Shown: piece by piece, positions 46,801 through 55,961 of the stretch
Numbering within the stretch: position 1 is the first letter of the stretch
Layout: every line of letters begins with the position of its first letter
NCBI RefSeq assembly: GCF_947499945.1
Contig: NZ_CANMQD010000001.1
Coordinates: forward strand, 1,860,001 to 1,924,000
DNA from: an uncultured Sulfitobacter sp.
Lineage (GTDB): Bacteria; Pseudomonadota; Alphaproteobacteria; Rhodobacterales; Rhodobacteraceae
Direction: 5' to 3'
Length of the DNA: 64,000 nucleotides
Notes under the pieces: model-generated
The model's database searches: none
What the model was told of the DNA's origin: nothing
The model's input: only the letters and a program-made list of their open reading frames with translations
Made by a program: the position numbers and the translations under genes

Positions 46801-47531
46801 CGCAGTGGCAGGGTAAACGGTATTGGCTGGTAGGGGCGAGCGATGGTCTGGGTGCAGCGCTTGCGCTGCGGCTTAGCCGTGCGGGAGCTGAAGTCATCCT
46901 GTCCGCGCGGTCCGAGGACAAGCTCAACGATCTGGCTGACAGCCTGCCTGGCAAGGCGGAGGTTGTGACGGTGGATGTCTCTGACAACGAGAGCGTCGTG
47001 ACAGCGGCAAAATCGGTAGGCGCTGTGGACGGGATCGTCTACCTTGCAGGAGTATACTGGCCGTTTGGTGCCAAGGAATGGGACGCGGAACAAGCCACAG
47101 CGATGGCTGATATCAACTTTACTGGCTTGATGCGTGTCATGGGGCAAGTCGTACCTGAAATGGTCGCGCGGGACGCGGGCCATATTGTCATAACATCCAG
47201 CCTGACAGGGTTTCGCGGCTTGCCCGGATCCATCGGTTATACCGCTTCCAAGGCGGCGACAATGTCTTTGGCCGAATGTATGTATGCTGATCTTCGCAAG
47301 ACGGGGGTGAAGGTTCAGGTGGTCAACCCCGGCTTTATCAAAACCCAACTGACTGACAAAAACGATTTCAAAATGCCGTTCCTAATGACGCCCGAGCAGG
47401 CGTCACAGGAAGTATTCGAGCACATGAATACCGACAAATTTAAGAAAAGCTTTCCATTCGCTTTTTCACTGCTGTTTCGAGGCAGTCAATTTTTGCCGGA
47501 TTGGCTCTATTTTCGCATTTTTGGTGCATAG
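46797..47531 (+). CDS. Short-chain dehydrogenase/reductase
   Basis: 244-residue Rossmann oxidoreductase. The cofactor motif is GASDGLGAALALRLSRAG; active-site Ser and YTASKAA supply the Ser-Tyr-Lys triad. The substrate is unknown. It is the last of the five overlapping genes, its ATG lying in the DUF3833 stop, and a strong terminator follows. Confidence 0.93.
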   Translation: MTQWQGKRYWLVGASDGLGAALALRLSRAGAEVILSARSEDKLNDLADSLPGKAEVVTVDVSDNESVVTAAKSVGAVDGIVYLAGVYWPFGAKEWDAEQATAMADINFTGLMRVMGQVVPEMVARDAGHIVITSSLTGFRGLPGSIGYTASKAATMSLAECMYADLRKTGVKVQVVNPGFIKTQLTDKNDFKMPFLMTPEQASQEVFEHMNTDKFKKSFPFAFSLLFRGSQFLPDWLYFRIFGA

Positions 47532-47556
47532 CGCCTCTCCGGCTTTGAAAGCGATG

Positions 47557-47581
47557 TGCCGCCCCAAAGGGGCGGCATTTT
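47557..47581 (+). terminator. Rho-independent terminator of the five-gene cluster
   Basis: TGCCGCCCC-AAA-GGGGCGGCA is a perfect 9-bp stem with a 3-nt loop followed by TTTT. It lies 26 nt after the SDR stop and ends the operon. Confidence 0.88.
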
Positions 47582-47629
47582 ACGTTTTCGGACTGCGTGA
47601 TTGTTACGTTTTGTAGTTTGCAATCAGGG

Positions 47630-48247
47630 TCAGAGCATACCTTTTGCGCGGACTGCCTTAACGCTGTCGCGGCGCTCCATCCGTGCCATAAAGGCTGTGA
47701 TTTTCGGGAAGTCGGATACAATGACCCCGTCCCCCGCAAGCCAGTTGCAAACGACAAAGAGATAAGCGTCAACAATGGCGAAATCCGCTCCGCAAACATA
47801 GTCACCGCGCAGGCACTCCGCTTCGACATAGCCAGCACAAGCCGTCATGGTTTCAGGCACTTTTGCGGCCATGTCAGCATGGCTCTCAGGCTTGTCGGAC
47901 CACCGACTGCCACGCATTTTGTGGGCATGGGCCACATGCATGGTGGAGGCGAGATAGTACATCACACTGCGCATATGCGCAGCATCTTCTGCCTTGCCTG
48001 GTACGAGCTTCGCGTTGGGAGCAAGTGTGGCAATATAATCAAGCAAGGCCCCCGTTTCGGTCAGAACACTTCCGTCCTCAAGAACCAGCGCAGGCACACG
48101 GCCCTTCGGGTTAATGGCAAGGTATTCGGGCTTTGTTTGTGTCGCTTGAGCGAAGTCAATGCGGGCGAGATCATGATCGAGCCCCGATTCAATGAGCGCG
48201 ATGGCAGGCGCGATCGAGATGGTGCCGTCAGCGTAAAACAGTTTCAT
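47630..48247 (-). CDS. Glutathione S-transferase family protein
   Basis: 205-residue thioredoxin-fold plus helical-domain protein. The N-terminal MKLFYADGTISIAPAIAL and INPKGRVPALVLEDGSVLTE (the cis-Pro loop that binds glutathione) are of beta-class GST type. It is convergent with the five-gene cluster and 12 nt after a histidine phosphatase gene on the same strand. A detoxification role near an oxidative-stress locus is plausible but unproven. Confidence 0.92.
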   Translation of the reverse strand: MKLFYADGTISIAPAIALIESGLDHDLARIDFAQATQTKPEYLAINPKGRVPALVLEDGSVLTETGALLDYIATLAPNAKLVPGKAEDAAHMRSVMYYLASTMHVAHAHKMRGSRWSDKPESHADMAAKVPETMTACAGYVEAECLRGDYVCGADFAIVDAYLFVVCNWLAGDGVIVSDFPKITAFMARMERRDSVKAVRAKGML

Positions 48248-48259
48248 GGAAGACCCTTT

Positions 48260-48913
48260 TCAGATGTTGGTTTTGGACAGACGCCGCGCAACCGAATCGA
48301 GGTGTGGCGTGGCGTTGAACAGGACGGGTGACAAGTAGCCGCCAATTGGATGTAGCTGATGCAGTGATGTATGAAATATTGCGACGGCGGTGCGGGCTGT
48401 GGCCTCCACGCTCAGATCCATTTGCTGGCCGATAACATTAGCGATCAGGCCGCCCGAGGTCACGACCAATGCAGGGCCGTCACCCGCCGCAATCTCGGTC
48501 AATGCATCGCTGATGCGGCTTTGGAACTGGGCATAGGTTTCGGGCGCGCCTTCTAGCTTGTTATCCTTCCAGTGTTGAAACACCGTGGGAAGGTGGGCGA
48601 TGAACCCTGCCTGCTCGGTCGGGAAAGGGACGCCGTGCTGCTCCGCAAGCAAGCCGCCCAGCGTAAAGTATTCCAACTCGTTCAGGCGTGCATCGCGGAT
48701 CGGGGTCAGGTTGGTTGCCATGCCATCGGCCGTCTCGATGTGGCGCCGCAAAGTGCCAGTATAAAGCCGTGTATTGTGGGCCTCTGTCTCGCGCAGATGT
48801 TCGCCCAACCAGCGTGCTTGTTGATGTCCCAGATCGCTGAGGCGGTCATAGCTGATCTCGTCTTTAGCGGTTGAATTGGCTTGACCGTGGCGGATGAGTG
48901 TAATGGTGGACAT
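48260..48913 (-). CDS. Histidine phosphatase superfamily protein
   Basis: 217-residue phosphoglycerate-mutase-like enzyme. The RHG motif LIRHGQANSTAKDE opens the protein, and YTGTLRRHIETADG and the second catalytic His region (VVTSGGLIANVIGQ, where the usual SHGG is SGG) follow. The altered second motif may reduce activity. Specificity is unknown. AGGAG precedes the start; divergent from fdhA. Confidence 0.88.
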   Translation of the reverse strand: MSTITLIRHGQANSTAKDEISYDRLSDLGHQQARWLGEHLRETEAHNTRLYTGTLRRHIETADGMATNLTPIRDARLNELEYFTLGGLLAEQHGVPFPTEQAGFIAHLPTVFQHWKDNKLEGAPETYAQFQSRISDALTEIAAGDGPALVVTSGGLIANVIGQQMDLSVEATARTAVAIFHTSLHQLHPIGGYLSPVLFNATPHLDSVARRLSKTNI

Positions 48914-49088
48914 GGATGCTCCTGCTGCTTGTCCCTTTGATACGGGAGGTGGCAGGGCGTTGAAAGAGGCCTATCGGAAACATGCAGAGCGGAGCATGGC
49001 GGAAAAGCGTGGCGTGGTGTCGGGAACAGCCTTCCCGCATTGGACCTGCCCCGATACAAGTTTTCCAAGCGCTTTGGAGGATTTCGCC

Positions 49089-51857
49089 ATGACGGATAAG
49101 GTCACATTCACTCTCGACGGAAAAACGGTTGAGGCGGACGCGGGTCTGACGATCTGGGAAGTGGCCAATGGTCGTGGCCTGAAAATCCCTCATCTGTGTC
49201 ATAAACCCGCCCCCGGCTACCGCCCTGATGGCAACTGCCGTGCCTGTATGGTCGAGATCGAAGGCGAGCGTACCTTGGCTGCATCGTGCATTCGTGAACC
49301 TGCTGAGGGCATGGTCGTCGTCACCAATAACGCACGCGCCGAAAATGCCCGCAAGATGGTAGTCGAGTTGTTGATGGCCGATCTGCCCACGCATGAAGTG
49401 TCGCACGATAAATCCAGTCATATGTGGGATATGGCCGAGATGAACGGCGTGAGCGAGAGCCGCTTTCCCAAGCTGGAGCAAGGGCGGATTCCGCTGCTGG
49501 ATGATAGCCACGTCGCGATGAGCGTAAACCTCGATGCCTGCATTTCTTGCGGCCTCTGTGTGCGGGCCTGTCGTGAAGTGCAAGTGAACGACGTGATCGG
49601 AATGTCCGGCCGTGGCATGGATAGCTATCCCACTTTCGACATGGCCGATCCAATGGGCGACAGCTCTTGTGTAGCGTGTGGGGAGTGTGTGCAGGCCTGC
49701 CCGACAGGTGCGCTGATGCCTTCTACAGTGGTGAACGAAAATCAGGTCGGTGACAGCGCGGACTTTGACCGAGAGGTCGAAAGCATTTGCCCGTTTTGTG
49801 GCGTGGGCTGCCAAATCTCGCTCAAGATCAAAGACGACAAGATCAAATATGTGGACGGCATAAACGGTCCCGCTAACGAAGGACGTTTGTGCGTTAAAGG
49901 TCGCTTTGGCTTTGACTACATCCACCACGACCACCGCCTGACCAAGCCGCTAATCCGCCGCGATGATGCTCCCGCCAAGGGGCTGAACGTCGATCCGGGG
50001 AACTACCTCGAGTTCTTCCGCGAGGCGACGTGGGATGAGGCGCTTGATGCCGCTGCTAATGGTCTGCGCAAGATTGACGGCAAAGGTGTTGCGGGCTTTG
50101 GTTCTGCCAAATGCACCAATGAAGAGGCCTATCTTTTCCAGAAGATCATTCGCCAAGGATTCGGGCATAACAACGTCGATCACTGCACGCGGTTGTGCCA
50201 TGCGTCGTCCGTGTCGGCGCTGTTGGAGAACGTAGGCTCGGGTGCTGTTTCTGCCACCTTCAACGAAATCGAAAACGCTGATGTGGCAATCGTGATCGGT
50301 GCCAACCCGACCGAGAACCACCCTGTTGCCGCAACTTATTTTAAGCAGTTCACCAAGCGCGGTGGCAAGCTCATCGTGATGGACCCGCGCGGACAAGCGC
50401 TCAAGCGTCACTCTTCGCACATGCTGCAATTTCGGCCCGGCACGGATGTTTCCATGCTCAACGCGATCATGCATGTGATCGTTGAGGAGAAGCTCTACGA
50501 CGAGCAGTATATCCAAGCCTATACCGAGAATTGGGAGGCCGAAAAGGCGCACCTCAAGGACTTCACCCCCGAAAAAATGGCGGAGATCTGTGGCATTGAT
50601 GCGGAAATGCTGCGCGACGTCGCGCGGACCTTTGCAGGTGCAAACGCAGCGATGATTTTCTGGGGCATGGGGGTGAGCCAGCACATCCACGGCACAGACA
50701 ACGCCCGCTGCCTGATCAGTCTTGCGCTTATGACAGGTCAAGTGGGTCGTCCCGGTGCAGGTTTGCACCCGCTGCGCGGTCAGAACAACGTACAAGGGGC
50801 ATCTGATGCGGGCATGATCCCGATGTTCCTGCCGGACTACCAGTCTGTTACGGATGATGGTGTGCGCTCTGCCTTTACGGATGTTTGGGAGAGCGGAGAT
50901 TTTAGCGCCGAGAAGGGTTTGACGGTCACCGAGATTCTGGATGCTGTGCATGATGGCGATATTCGCGGGATGTATATCCTTGGCGAAAACCCCGCCATGT
51001 CCGACCCCGATGTAGAGCATGCCCGCGACGCACTGGCCAAGCTGGAGCATCTGGTGGTGCAGGATATTTTCATCACCGAGACAGCGAACTTTGCCGATGT
51101 GATCCTGCCTGCGAGTGCCTTTGCGGAGAAGTCGGGTACCGTGACTAACACCAACCGTCAGGTCCAGATGGGCCGTATCGCCGTGCCGCCCCCCGGGGAG
51201 GCGCGCGAGGATTGGTGGATCGAAGTGGAACTTGCCAAGCGTCTGGGTCTGGATTGGAACTACGCATCTCCTGCGGATGTCTTTGCTGAAATGAAGCTGA
51301 ATATGAAGTCGCTGGACAACATCACGTGGGACCGTTTGGAGCAGCAGAACGCAGTGACCTATCCCTCGCTTAGCCCAGAAGATCCTGGTCAGGCGATTGT
51401 GTTTACCGATGGCTTCCCCCGTGCCGGTGGTCGTGCGCGGTTTACCCCGGCGAGCATTATTGCACCCGATGATACGCCCGATGCGGAGTATCCGATGATC
51501 CTTACAACAGGACGTCAGCTGGAGCACTGGCATACAGGCTCCATGACCCGCCGCGCCAGTGTATTGGACGGGTTGGAGCCTGAGGCAAACTGCTCGCTGC
51601 ATCCCTCTACCCTCCGCAAATTGGGCATTGAGGCGGGTGATTTGGTGCGGCTCACGACCAAGCGGGGCAGCATAGAGATTATGGCGCGGATGGACCGTGC
51701 GGTATCGCCGGATATGGTGTTCCTGCCCTTTGCCTATGTCGAAGCAGCGGCGAATATCCTGACCAACCCCGCGGTTGACCCATATGGCAAGATTCCCGAA
51801 TTTAAGTTTTCGGCAGTGAAAGTCGAAGCTGTCGCCTCTGCTGTGGCGGCCGAATGA
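49089..51857 (+). CDS. fdhA: Formate dehydrogenase alpha subunit (cysteine type)
   Basis: 922-residue molybdenum enzyme. N-terminal 2Fe-2S domain (FTLDGKTVEADAGLTIWEVA, PDGNCRACMVEIEG), ferredoxin-like clusters (CISCGLCVRACREVQ, CVACGECVQACPTG), then the FdhF-type 4Fe-4S (CPFCGVGCQI) and the bis-MGD domains. The catalytic residue is Cys 370 (HCTRLCHASS), not selenocysteine. GGAGG lies 8 nt before ATG 49089; a frame open from 48894 has no such site. The NAD-binding beta and gamma subunits and fdhD are absent nearby. Confidence 0.93.
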   Translation: MTDKVTFTLDGKTVEADAGLTIWEVANGRGLKIPHLCHKPAPGYRPDGNCRACMVEIEGERTLAASCIREPAEGMVVVTNNARAENARKMVVELLMADLPTHEVSHDKSSHMWDMAEMNGVSESRFPKLEQGRIPLLDDSHVAMSVNLDACISCGLCVRACREVQVNDVIGMSGRGMDSYPTFDMADPMGDSSCVACGECVQACPTGALMPSTVVNENQVGDSADFDREVESICPFCGVGCQISLKIKDDKIKYVDGINGPANEGRLCVKGRFGFDYIHHDHRLTKPLIRRDDAPAKGLNVDPGNYLEFFREATWDEALDAAANGLRKIDGKGVAGFGSAKCTNEEAYLFQKIIRQGFGHNNVDHCTRLCHASSVSALLENVGSGAVSATFNEIENADVAIVIGANPTENHPVAATYFKQFTKRGGKLIVMDPRGQALKRHSSHMLQFRPGTDVSMLNAIMHVIVEEKLYDEQYIQAYTENWEAEKAHLKDFTPEKMAEICGIDAEMLRDVARTFAGANAAMIFWGMGVSQHIHGTDNARCLISLALMTGQVGRPGAGLHPLRGQNNVQGASDAGMIPMFLPDYQSVTDDGVRSAFTDVWESGDFSAEKGLTVTEILDAVHDGDIRGMYILGENPAMSDPDVEHARDALAKLEHLVVQDIFITETANFADVILPASAFAEKSGTVTNTNRQVQMGRIAVPPPGEAREDWWIEVELAKRLGLDWNYASPADVFAEMKLNMKSLDNITWDRLEQQNAVTYPSLSPEDPGQAIVFTDGFPRAGGRARFTPASIIAPDDTPDAEYPMILTTGRQLEHWHTGSMTRRASVLDGLEPEANCSLHPSTLRKLGIEAGDLVRLTTKRGSIEIMARMDRAVSPDMVFLPFAYVEAAANILTNPAVDPYGKIPEFKFSAVKVEAVASAVAAE

Positions 51858-51915
51858 TCTGGGGAGTGTGAGGGGCCACGCTCCCACTCCCTGAAGTTTA
51901 AAGGGCCAATTGAAG

Positions 51916-53124
51916 ATGAAGGGTGCTGTTGTGCAGGTTGATCAAAATCGGTTTCTGGCAGACCTTCATATGTTGCGGTCTTTTGGGGCGTCGGGTGTGG
52001 GCAAAGGTGTCGTGCGCCCTGCGTATTCTAATGCCGATAGCGCTGCGCGCGTTTGGCTGGCGGAGCGTTTTTTTGAGGCTGGACTAAGTGTTGAAACGGA
52101 TGCCATGGGCAATCTGTTTGGATTGGCGGATGGGCCTTCGCTGTTGCTTGGGTCGCATAGTGACAGCCAGCCCGAGGGGGGATGGCTGGATGGTGCGCTG
52201 GGCGTAATTGCGGCGCTGGAGGTGGCCCGTGCGAGCCGTGAGGCTGGTGGTCCTGCGATATCAGTTGTGTCGTTTCAGGATGAGGAGGGGCGCTTTGGCG
52301 TGACGACTGGGAGCGCGATTTGGTCGGGGCACATGGGCCTTGCCGAGGCTGATTTGTTGTTTGATCACCATGGAGTATCTCTTGCCGAGGCGCGGCGGAA
52401 TGTGCCTGTAACGGGCGACGTTGATCCTGCTCAGTTCACGGGGTTTATCGAGATGCATATCGAGCAGGGTCCTGTTCTGGATACGGCGGGCGAGCAGATC
52501 GGGGTCGTGTCGGACATCGTCGGAATCCGCGACATGAAGATCACCTTTGAAGGTCAGCAGAACCATGCGGGGACCACGCCGATGCATTTGCGGCGGGATG
52601 CGTTTCAGGCGGTTTCAAGCTTTAATTTCGAACTAAATGAACGGCTTAGAAATGTGGTGACGCCTGCAACTGTCTGGACCATCGGGCATATGAGGCTGCA
52701 TCCCAATGCATCGTCTATTGTGCCGGGAAAGGCCGTGTTTTCAATGCAGTGGCGGGACGGGGATGCGGGACGTCTGGGGCGCATGGAGGGGATCATTCGG
52801 GTGCTGGCGCAGGAGATTGCGGACGCGCGGGGGATGGTGGTTTCCTTCGGTCCGCTGCTGGGGTTGGAGCCTGTAGGGATGGATGCGAAGCTGCGTAAAG
52901 CGTTGGAAAATAGTGCGACATCAATCGCTCCAGGACGGTGGCGAGTGATGCCGTCAGGGGCTTTGCATGATGCAACAAATGTGTCGCGACTGATGCCTGT
53001 TGCGATGCTTTTTGTGCCGTCGATCGGGGGGATCAGTCACGCTTTCGAAGAGGACACAGACGAGGTTGATCTGATCGCGGGACTGCGGGTTTTGGCAGGG
53101 GCGGTTGAGGCGTTGGAGAGTTGA
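51916..53124 (+). CDS. M20 amidohydrolase, allantoate or N-carbamoyl-amino acid hydrolase type
   Basis: 402-residue zinc hydrolase. Metal and catalytic motifs are present: [58 protein letters not shown] and [10 protein letters not shown]. The group includes allantoate amidohydrolase, beta-ureidopropionase and N-carbamoyl-L-amino acid hydrolases, which sequence alone cannot separate. Given a ureide operon 15 kb upstream that lacks the allantoate step, allantoate amidohydrolase is an attractive option. It stands alone between fdhA and a convergent response-regulator gene. Confidence 0.85.
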   Translation: MKGAVVQVDQNRFLADLHMLRSFGASGVGKGVVRPAYSNADSAARVWLAERFFEAGLSVETDAMGNLFGLADGPSLLLGSHSDSQPEGGWLDGALGVIAALEVARASREAGGPAISVVSFQDEEGRFGVTTGSAIWSGHMGLAEADLLFDHHGVSLAEARRNVPVTGDVDPAQFTGFIEMHIEQGPVLDTAGEQIGVVSDIVGIRDMKITFEGQQNHAGTTPMHLRRDAFQAVSSFNFELNERLRNVVTPATVWTIGHMRLHPNASSIVPGKAVFSMQWRDGDAGRLGRMEGIIRVLAQEIADARGMVVSFGPLLGLEPVGMDAKLRKALENSATSIAPGRWRVMPSGALHDATNVSRLMPVAMLFVPSIGGISHAFEEDTDEVDLIAGLRVLAGAVEALES

Positions 53125-53175
53125 AAACAGCGGAACGCCATGCGTACACTCCCTGTCATCAAGCGGTGTACAACC

Positions 53176-53877
53176 CTAAATCCACGCCACATCGCCAAGG
53201 AAAATGTAGCCTGCGCCATAGATGGTTTTGATCAGCTGCGGGTTTTTGGGATCTTCGCGCAATTTTGTGCGTAGGCGTGAGATGCGGACGTCCATAGCGC
53301 GGTCAAAACTCTCGGAAGCCGCGCCGCCCAGGTGCTCTTGCATCTGGGCGCGGCTTATGAGGCGTTTGGGGGCATCGAGGAAAAGGCGGAGCACTTCCCC
53401 TTCGGCATGGCTGAAGGGCGTCTCGGCGCCAGTATCATCTTCGAGCATGTAGCGGTCGAAATGAGCAGTCCAGTTTTTGAACTGTGCGGTATTGGAGGCG
53501 CGGGGCGTTGTTTTGGCACCACGTAGGCGGGCGCGGATGCGGGCGACCACTTCGGCAGGGTCAAAAGGCTTGCTGATGTAATCGTCAGCGCCGAGTTCCA
53601 ACCCTGTGACGCGGTCTTGTACTTGGGCGCGGCCCGAGATGATGATGACCACAGCCCCTTGTTCAAGGGCAAGGCGGTGAACAAGCGTAAGGCCGTCGGT
53701 GTCGGGCAGGGACAGATCGACAAGGCAAACATCAGGGGTGCGCTTTTTCAAAGCGGCCTCAAATGCGGAGGCGCGGCCAAAGCTGATCGTCTCGAACCCC
53801 GCCTCTTGCAGCACATCTGACAGTAGGGTGCGGATTTCGGGTTCGTCGTCGAGGATGCTGACTAGTGGTTTTGTCAT
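53176..53877 (-). CDS. OmpR-type response regulator
   Basis: 233-residue regulator with a receiver (LDDEPEIRTLLSDVL, the phospho-Asp in CLVDLSLPDTDG, LGADDYISKPFDPAEVVARI) and a C-terminal winged helix (HAEGEVLRLFLDAPKRLISR, SFDRAMDVRISRLRTKLRED, IKTIYGAGYIF). Its ATG overlaps the hybrid kinase stop by 4 nt. Target genes are not shown, but the divergent ligase-liv operon is the nearest candidate. Confidence 0.95.
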   Translation of the reverse strand: MTKPLVSILDDEPEIRTLLSDVLQEAGFETISFGRASAFEAALKKRTPDVCLVDLSLPDTDGLTLVHRLALEQGAVVIIISGRAQVQDRVTGLELGADDYISKPFDPAEVVARIRARLRGAKTTPRASNTAQFKNWTAHFDRYMLEDDTGAETPFSHAEGEVLRLFLDAPKRLISRAQMQEHLGGAASESFDRAMDVRISRLRTKLREDPKNPQLIKTIYGAGYIFLGDVAWI

Positions 53878-55856
53878 GGGGCGACCTTTGGTGTGGTGAT
53901 GAGGGCCGCGAGATTGTCGGCGGAGAAGGGTTTACGCAGGACGGGGGCGTGTTTTTGTGCCTCCAGAAAGAGCGGCGCATCGGAGGGGAGTGAGGTCATC
54001 AGGATCAGCGGCGGGCTACCCTCGCCTAGACGGCGGGCGAGGTCGGTGCCTGTGGCCTCCCCCTCTAACTGAATATCGCTGAGGATGAGGATGATGTCGG
54101 GCAGATCGGCAAGCAGGGCGGTCGCTTCGTCCACACTTGCGGCCTCGATCACGGAATGGCCAAGGACCATCAGCATATCGCGCATGAGGGCGCGCAGGTC
54201 ATCGCGATCCTCCACCAGCAGCGCGAGGCCTGTAGTTGACGACACGGCGGCGCGGTAGGGCAGGCGAATTGTAACTTTTGCGCCTGTACCAGTGTTGGAC
54301 AGGCGCAAATCACCGCCTGCAAGTGTTGTCATGTCATAAACCATCGGCAGGCCCAGGCCCGACCCCTCGGACCCCTTGGTGGTGAAGAAGGGGTCGAGCG
54401 CATGAGTTAGCGCATTGGGGGAGAAGCCCGAGCCGGTATCACTCACTTGGAATTCGATCCATGTGTCGTGGATCTGGCGCACGGTCAGGGTGATTTCGCC
54501 GCTGGTGCCCATCGCGTCACGGGCATTCAGGATGAGGTTGAGCAAACCGTCCTGAAGCATACCTTGGTCCAATAAAACAGTCTCTAAAGGCGGGATATTC
54601 AGATGAAGGCGCATGCCGTCAGGCAGGGTCGGTTCTGCAAGTGTGGCGAGGTTTTGCATTAGGGCCGTGACATCGGTGGCGGTGGGGCGCAGGCTGCGCG
54701 GGTCGGAGATTTTGGCGATGGAGCTGAGAAGGGCACCGCCACGACGGGCGGCGTTGAGTGTGCCCTCAATGAGTGGTGCGGCATCTGCGGGAAGTGCGGG
54801 CAGGCGGCCAAGGCGCGATTGCAGGCCGAGGATGATGGTGAGCAAGTTCGAGAAGTCATGAGCGAGGCCTGAAGTGATCTGCGCGGCCAATGTTCGTCTG
54901 CGGGTTTGTTGCAGGGCGGCGCGGGTCTGAGTTTCCTCCGTTACATCCATCGACAGAATATAAACCCCACCCGCGCGGTCAGGGGTAAAGGCGGTGCGGA
55001 TGCGGCGCAGGCTGGTAGCGTCGGTAAACTCCTGAACGGCGGAGGTACCGCCATAGGCTGTGTTCAGGGAGTGCAGGACTTGGTCGTGATTATCAGGCCC
55101 AAGTACTTCGCGAATGTGCTGACCCAGAATGTCGGAAGGACGGTGTGGGATGACAGCACTCAGGCGTTGGTTTGAATAGGTATAGTGGCCCGTTGCATCC
55201 ACGTGGGCGATATGGGCAGGCATCATTTCGGTAGTGAGGCGTGCGCGGGCCTCTGATGCGGTGAGCTGGCGTTTGGTCTCTTCCAGCGCTGTAATCATGG
55301 CAGCGCGTTCGCGATTGGTCTGGGAGAGCGCCTCGGTATGGGCGAGGACCTGATCGCTTAGTGCATCGGAGCGGGCGCGGAGCAGCGCCTCTTGGGCTTT
55401 TGTCGCGGAAATATCAGTATAGACGGTGACCCAGCCGCCCCCTTCGAGCGGTGAGCCTTCGACGCTAATGGTGCGGCCATTGGCGCGGGTGCGCTCCATG
55501 TAGTGGGGCTGGAACGCTTTTGCCTGCCTGATGCGCTCGGTTGCAAAAGCGGCGACATCGGTGACTTCGCCGTATTCGCCGCTTTGGGCGAGGTGGGTTA
55601 TTGTGTCCCGAAAGCTGGCCCCTGGTGTGACCAATGTGTTGGGAAGGTTGAACATGGTTTGAAACGGGGCATTGCAAACCACCAACCGCAAGTCGCGGTC
55701 ATAGATCGAAAGGGCCTGTGCGATGAGGTTCAGACCGGCCATTGTCATGGTTTGGGTTTGTTCGGTATTTGGGGCCATGAGGTAGTTTGCATCCGCGCGG
55801 CTGGGTGTCAAAGGGTCAGGCGTGCTTGTTACAATTCGTAAGGATTGAGAAAACAT
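53874..55856 (-). CDS. Hybrid PAS sensor histidine kinase
   Basis: 660-residue cytoplasmic kinase with no membrane helix. PAS-like domains at about 40-150 (LSIYDRDLRLVVCNAPFQTM) and 210-320, a coiled linker, a dimerisation domain with HDFSNLLTIILG, an ATPase domain (NLILNARDAM, DTGSGFSPN, GSGLGLPMVYDM) and a C-terminal receiver (LALLVEDRDDLRALMRDMLM, phospho-Asp in ILSDIQLEG, RKPFSADN). PAS domains suggest a soluble internal signal. First gene of a two-gene operon, divergent from the acyl-CoA ligase; start 55856, with a GTG one codon earlier as an alternative. Confidence 0.92.
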   Translation of the reverse strand: MFSQSLRIVTSTPDPLTPSRADANYLMAPNTEQTQTMTMAGLNLIAQALSIYDRDLRLVVCNAPFQTMFNLPNTLVTPGASFRDTITHLAQSGEYGEVTDVAAFATERIRQAKAFQPHYMERTRANGRTISVEGSPLEGGGWVTVYTDISATKAQEALLRARSDALSDQVLAHTEALSQTNRERAAMITALEETKRQLTASEARARLTTEMMPAHIAHVDATGHYTYSNQRLSAVIPHRPSDILGQHIREVLGPDNHDQVLHSLNTAYGGTSAVQEFTDATSLRRIRTAFTPDRAGGVYILSMDVTEETQTRAALQQTRRRTLAAQITSGLAHDFSNLLTIILGLQSRLGRLPALPADAAPLIEGTLNAARRGGALLSSIAKISDPRSLRPTATDVTALMQNLATLAEPTLPDGMRLHLNIPPLETVLLDQGMLQDGLLNLILNARDAMGTSGEITLTVRQIHDTWIEFQVSDTGSGFSPNALTHALDPFFTTKGSEGSGLGLPMVYDMTTLAGGDLRLSNTGTGAKVTIRLPYRAAVSSTTGLALLVEDRDDLRALMRDMLMVLGHSVIEAASVDEATALLADLPDIILILSDIQLEGEATGTDLARRLGEGSPPLILMTSLPSDAPLFLEAQKHAPVLRKPFSADNLAALITTPKVAP

Positions 55857-55961
55857 CACGAATAAGTTGACGCTGACAGTGATGCTGCCATTCTATGACG
55901 ATACTGAATCGCGCAAACGCGGTCTGCCTGTCGACAAAGACAGGAACTGGGAGGAAACACT

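Noticed and set aside
49950-51887. 645-codon minus-strand frame across fdhA
   Set aside because: Antisense to a well-defined formate dehydrogenase; long only because of the codon bias of the real gene.
51858-51900. GGAGTG...CACTCC hairpin after fdhA as a terminator
   Set aside because: Long imperfect loop and no T tract; support too weak to list.
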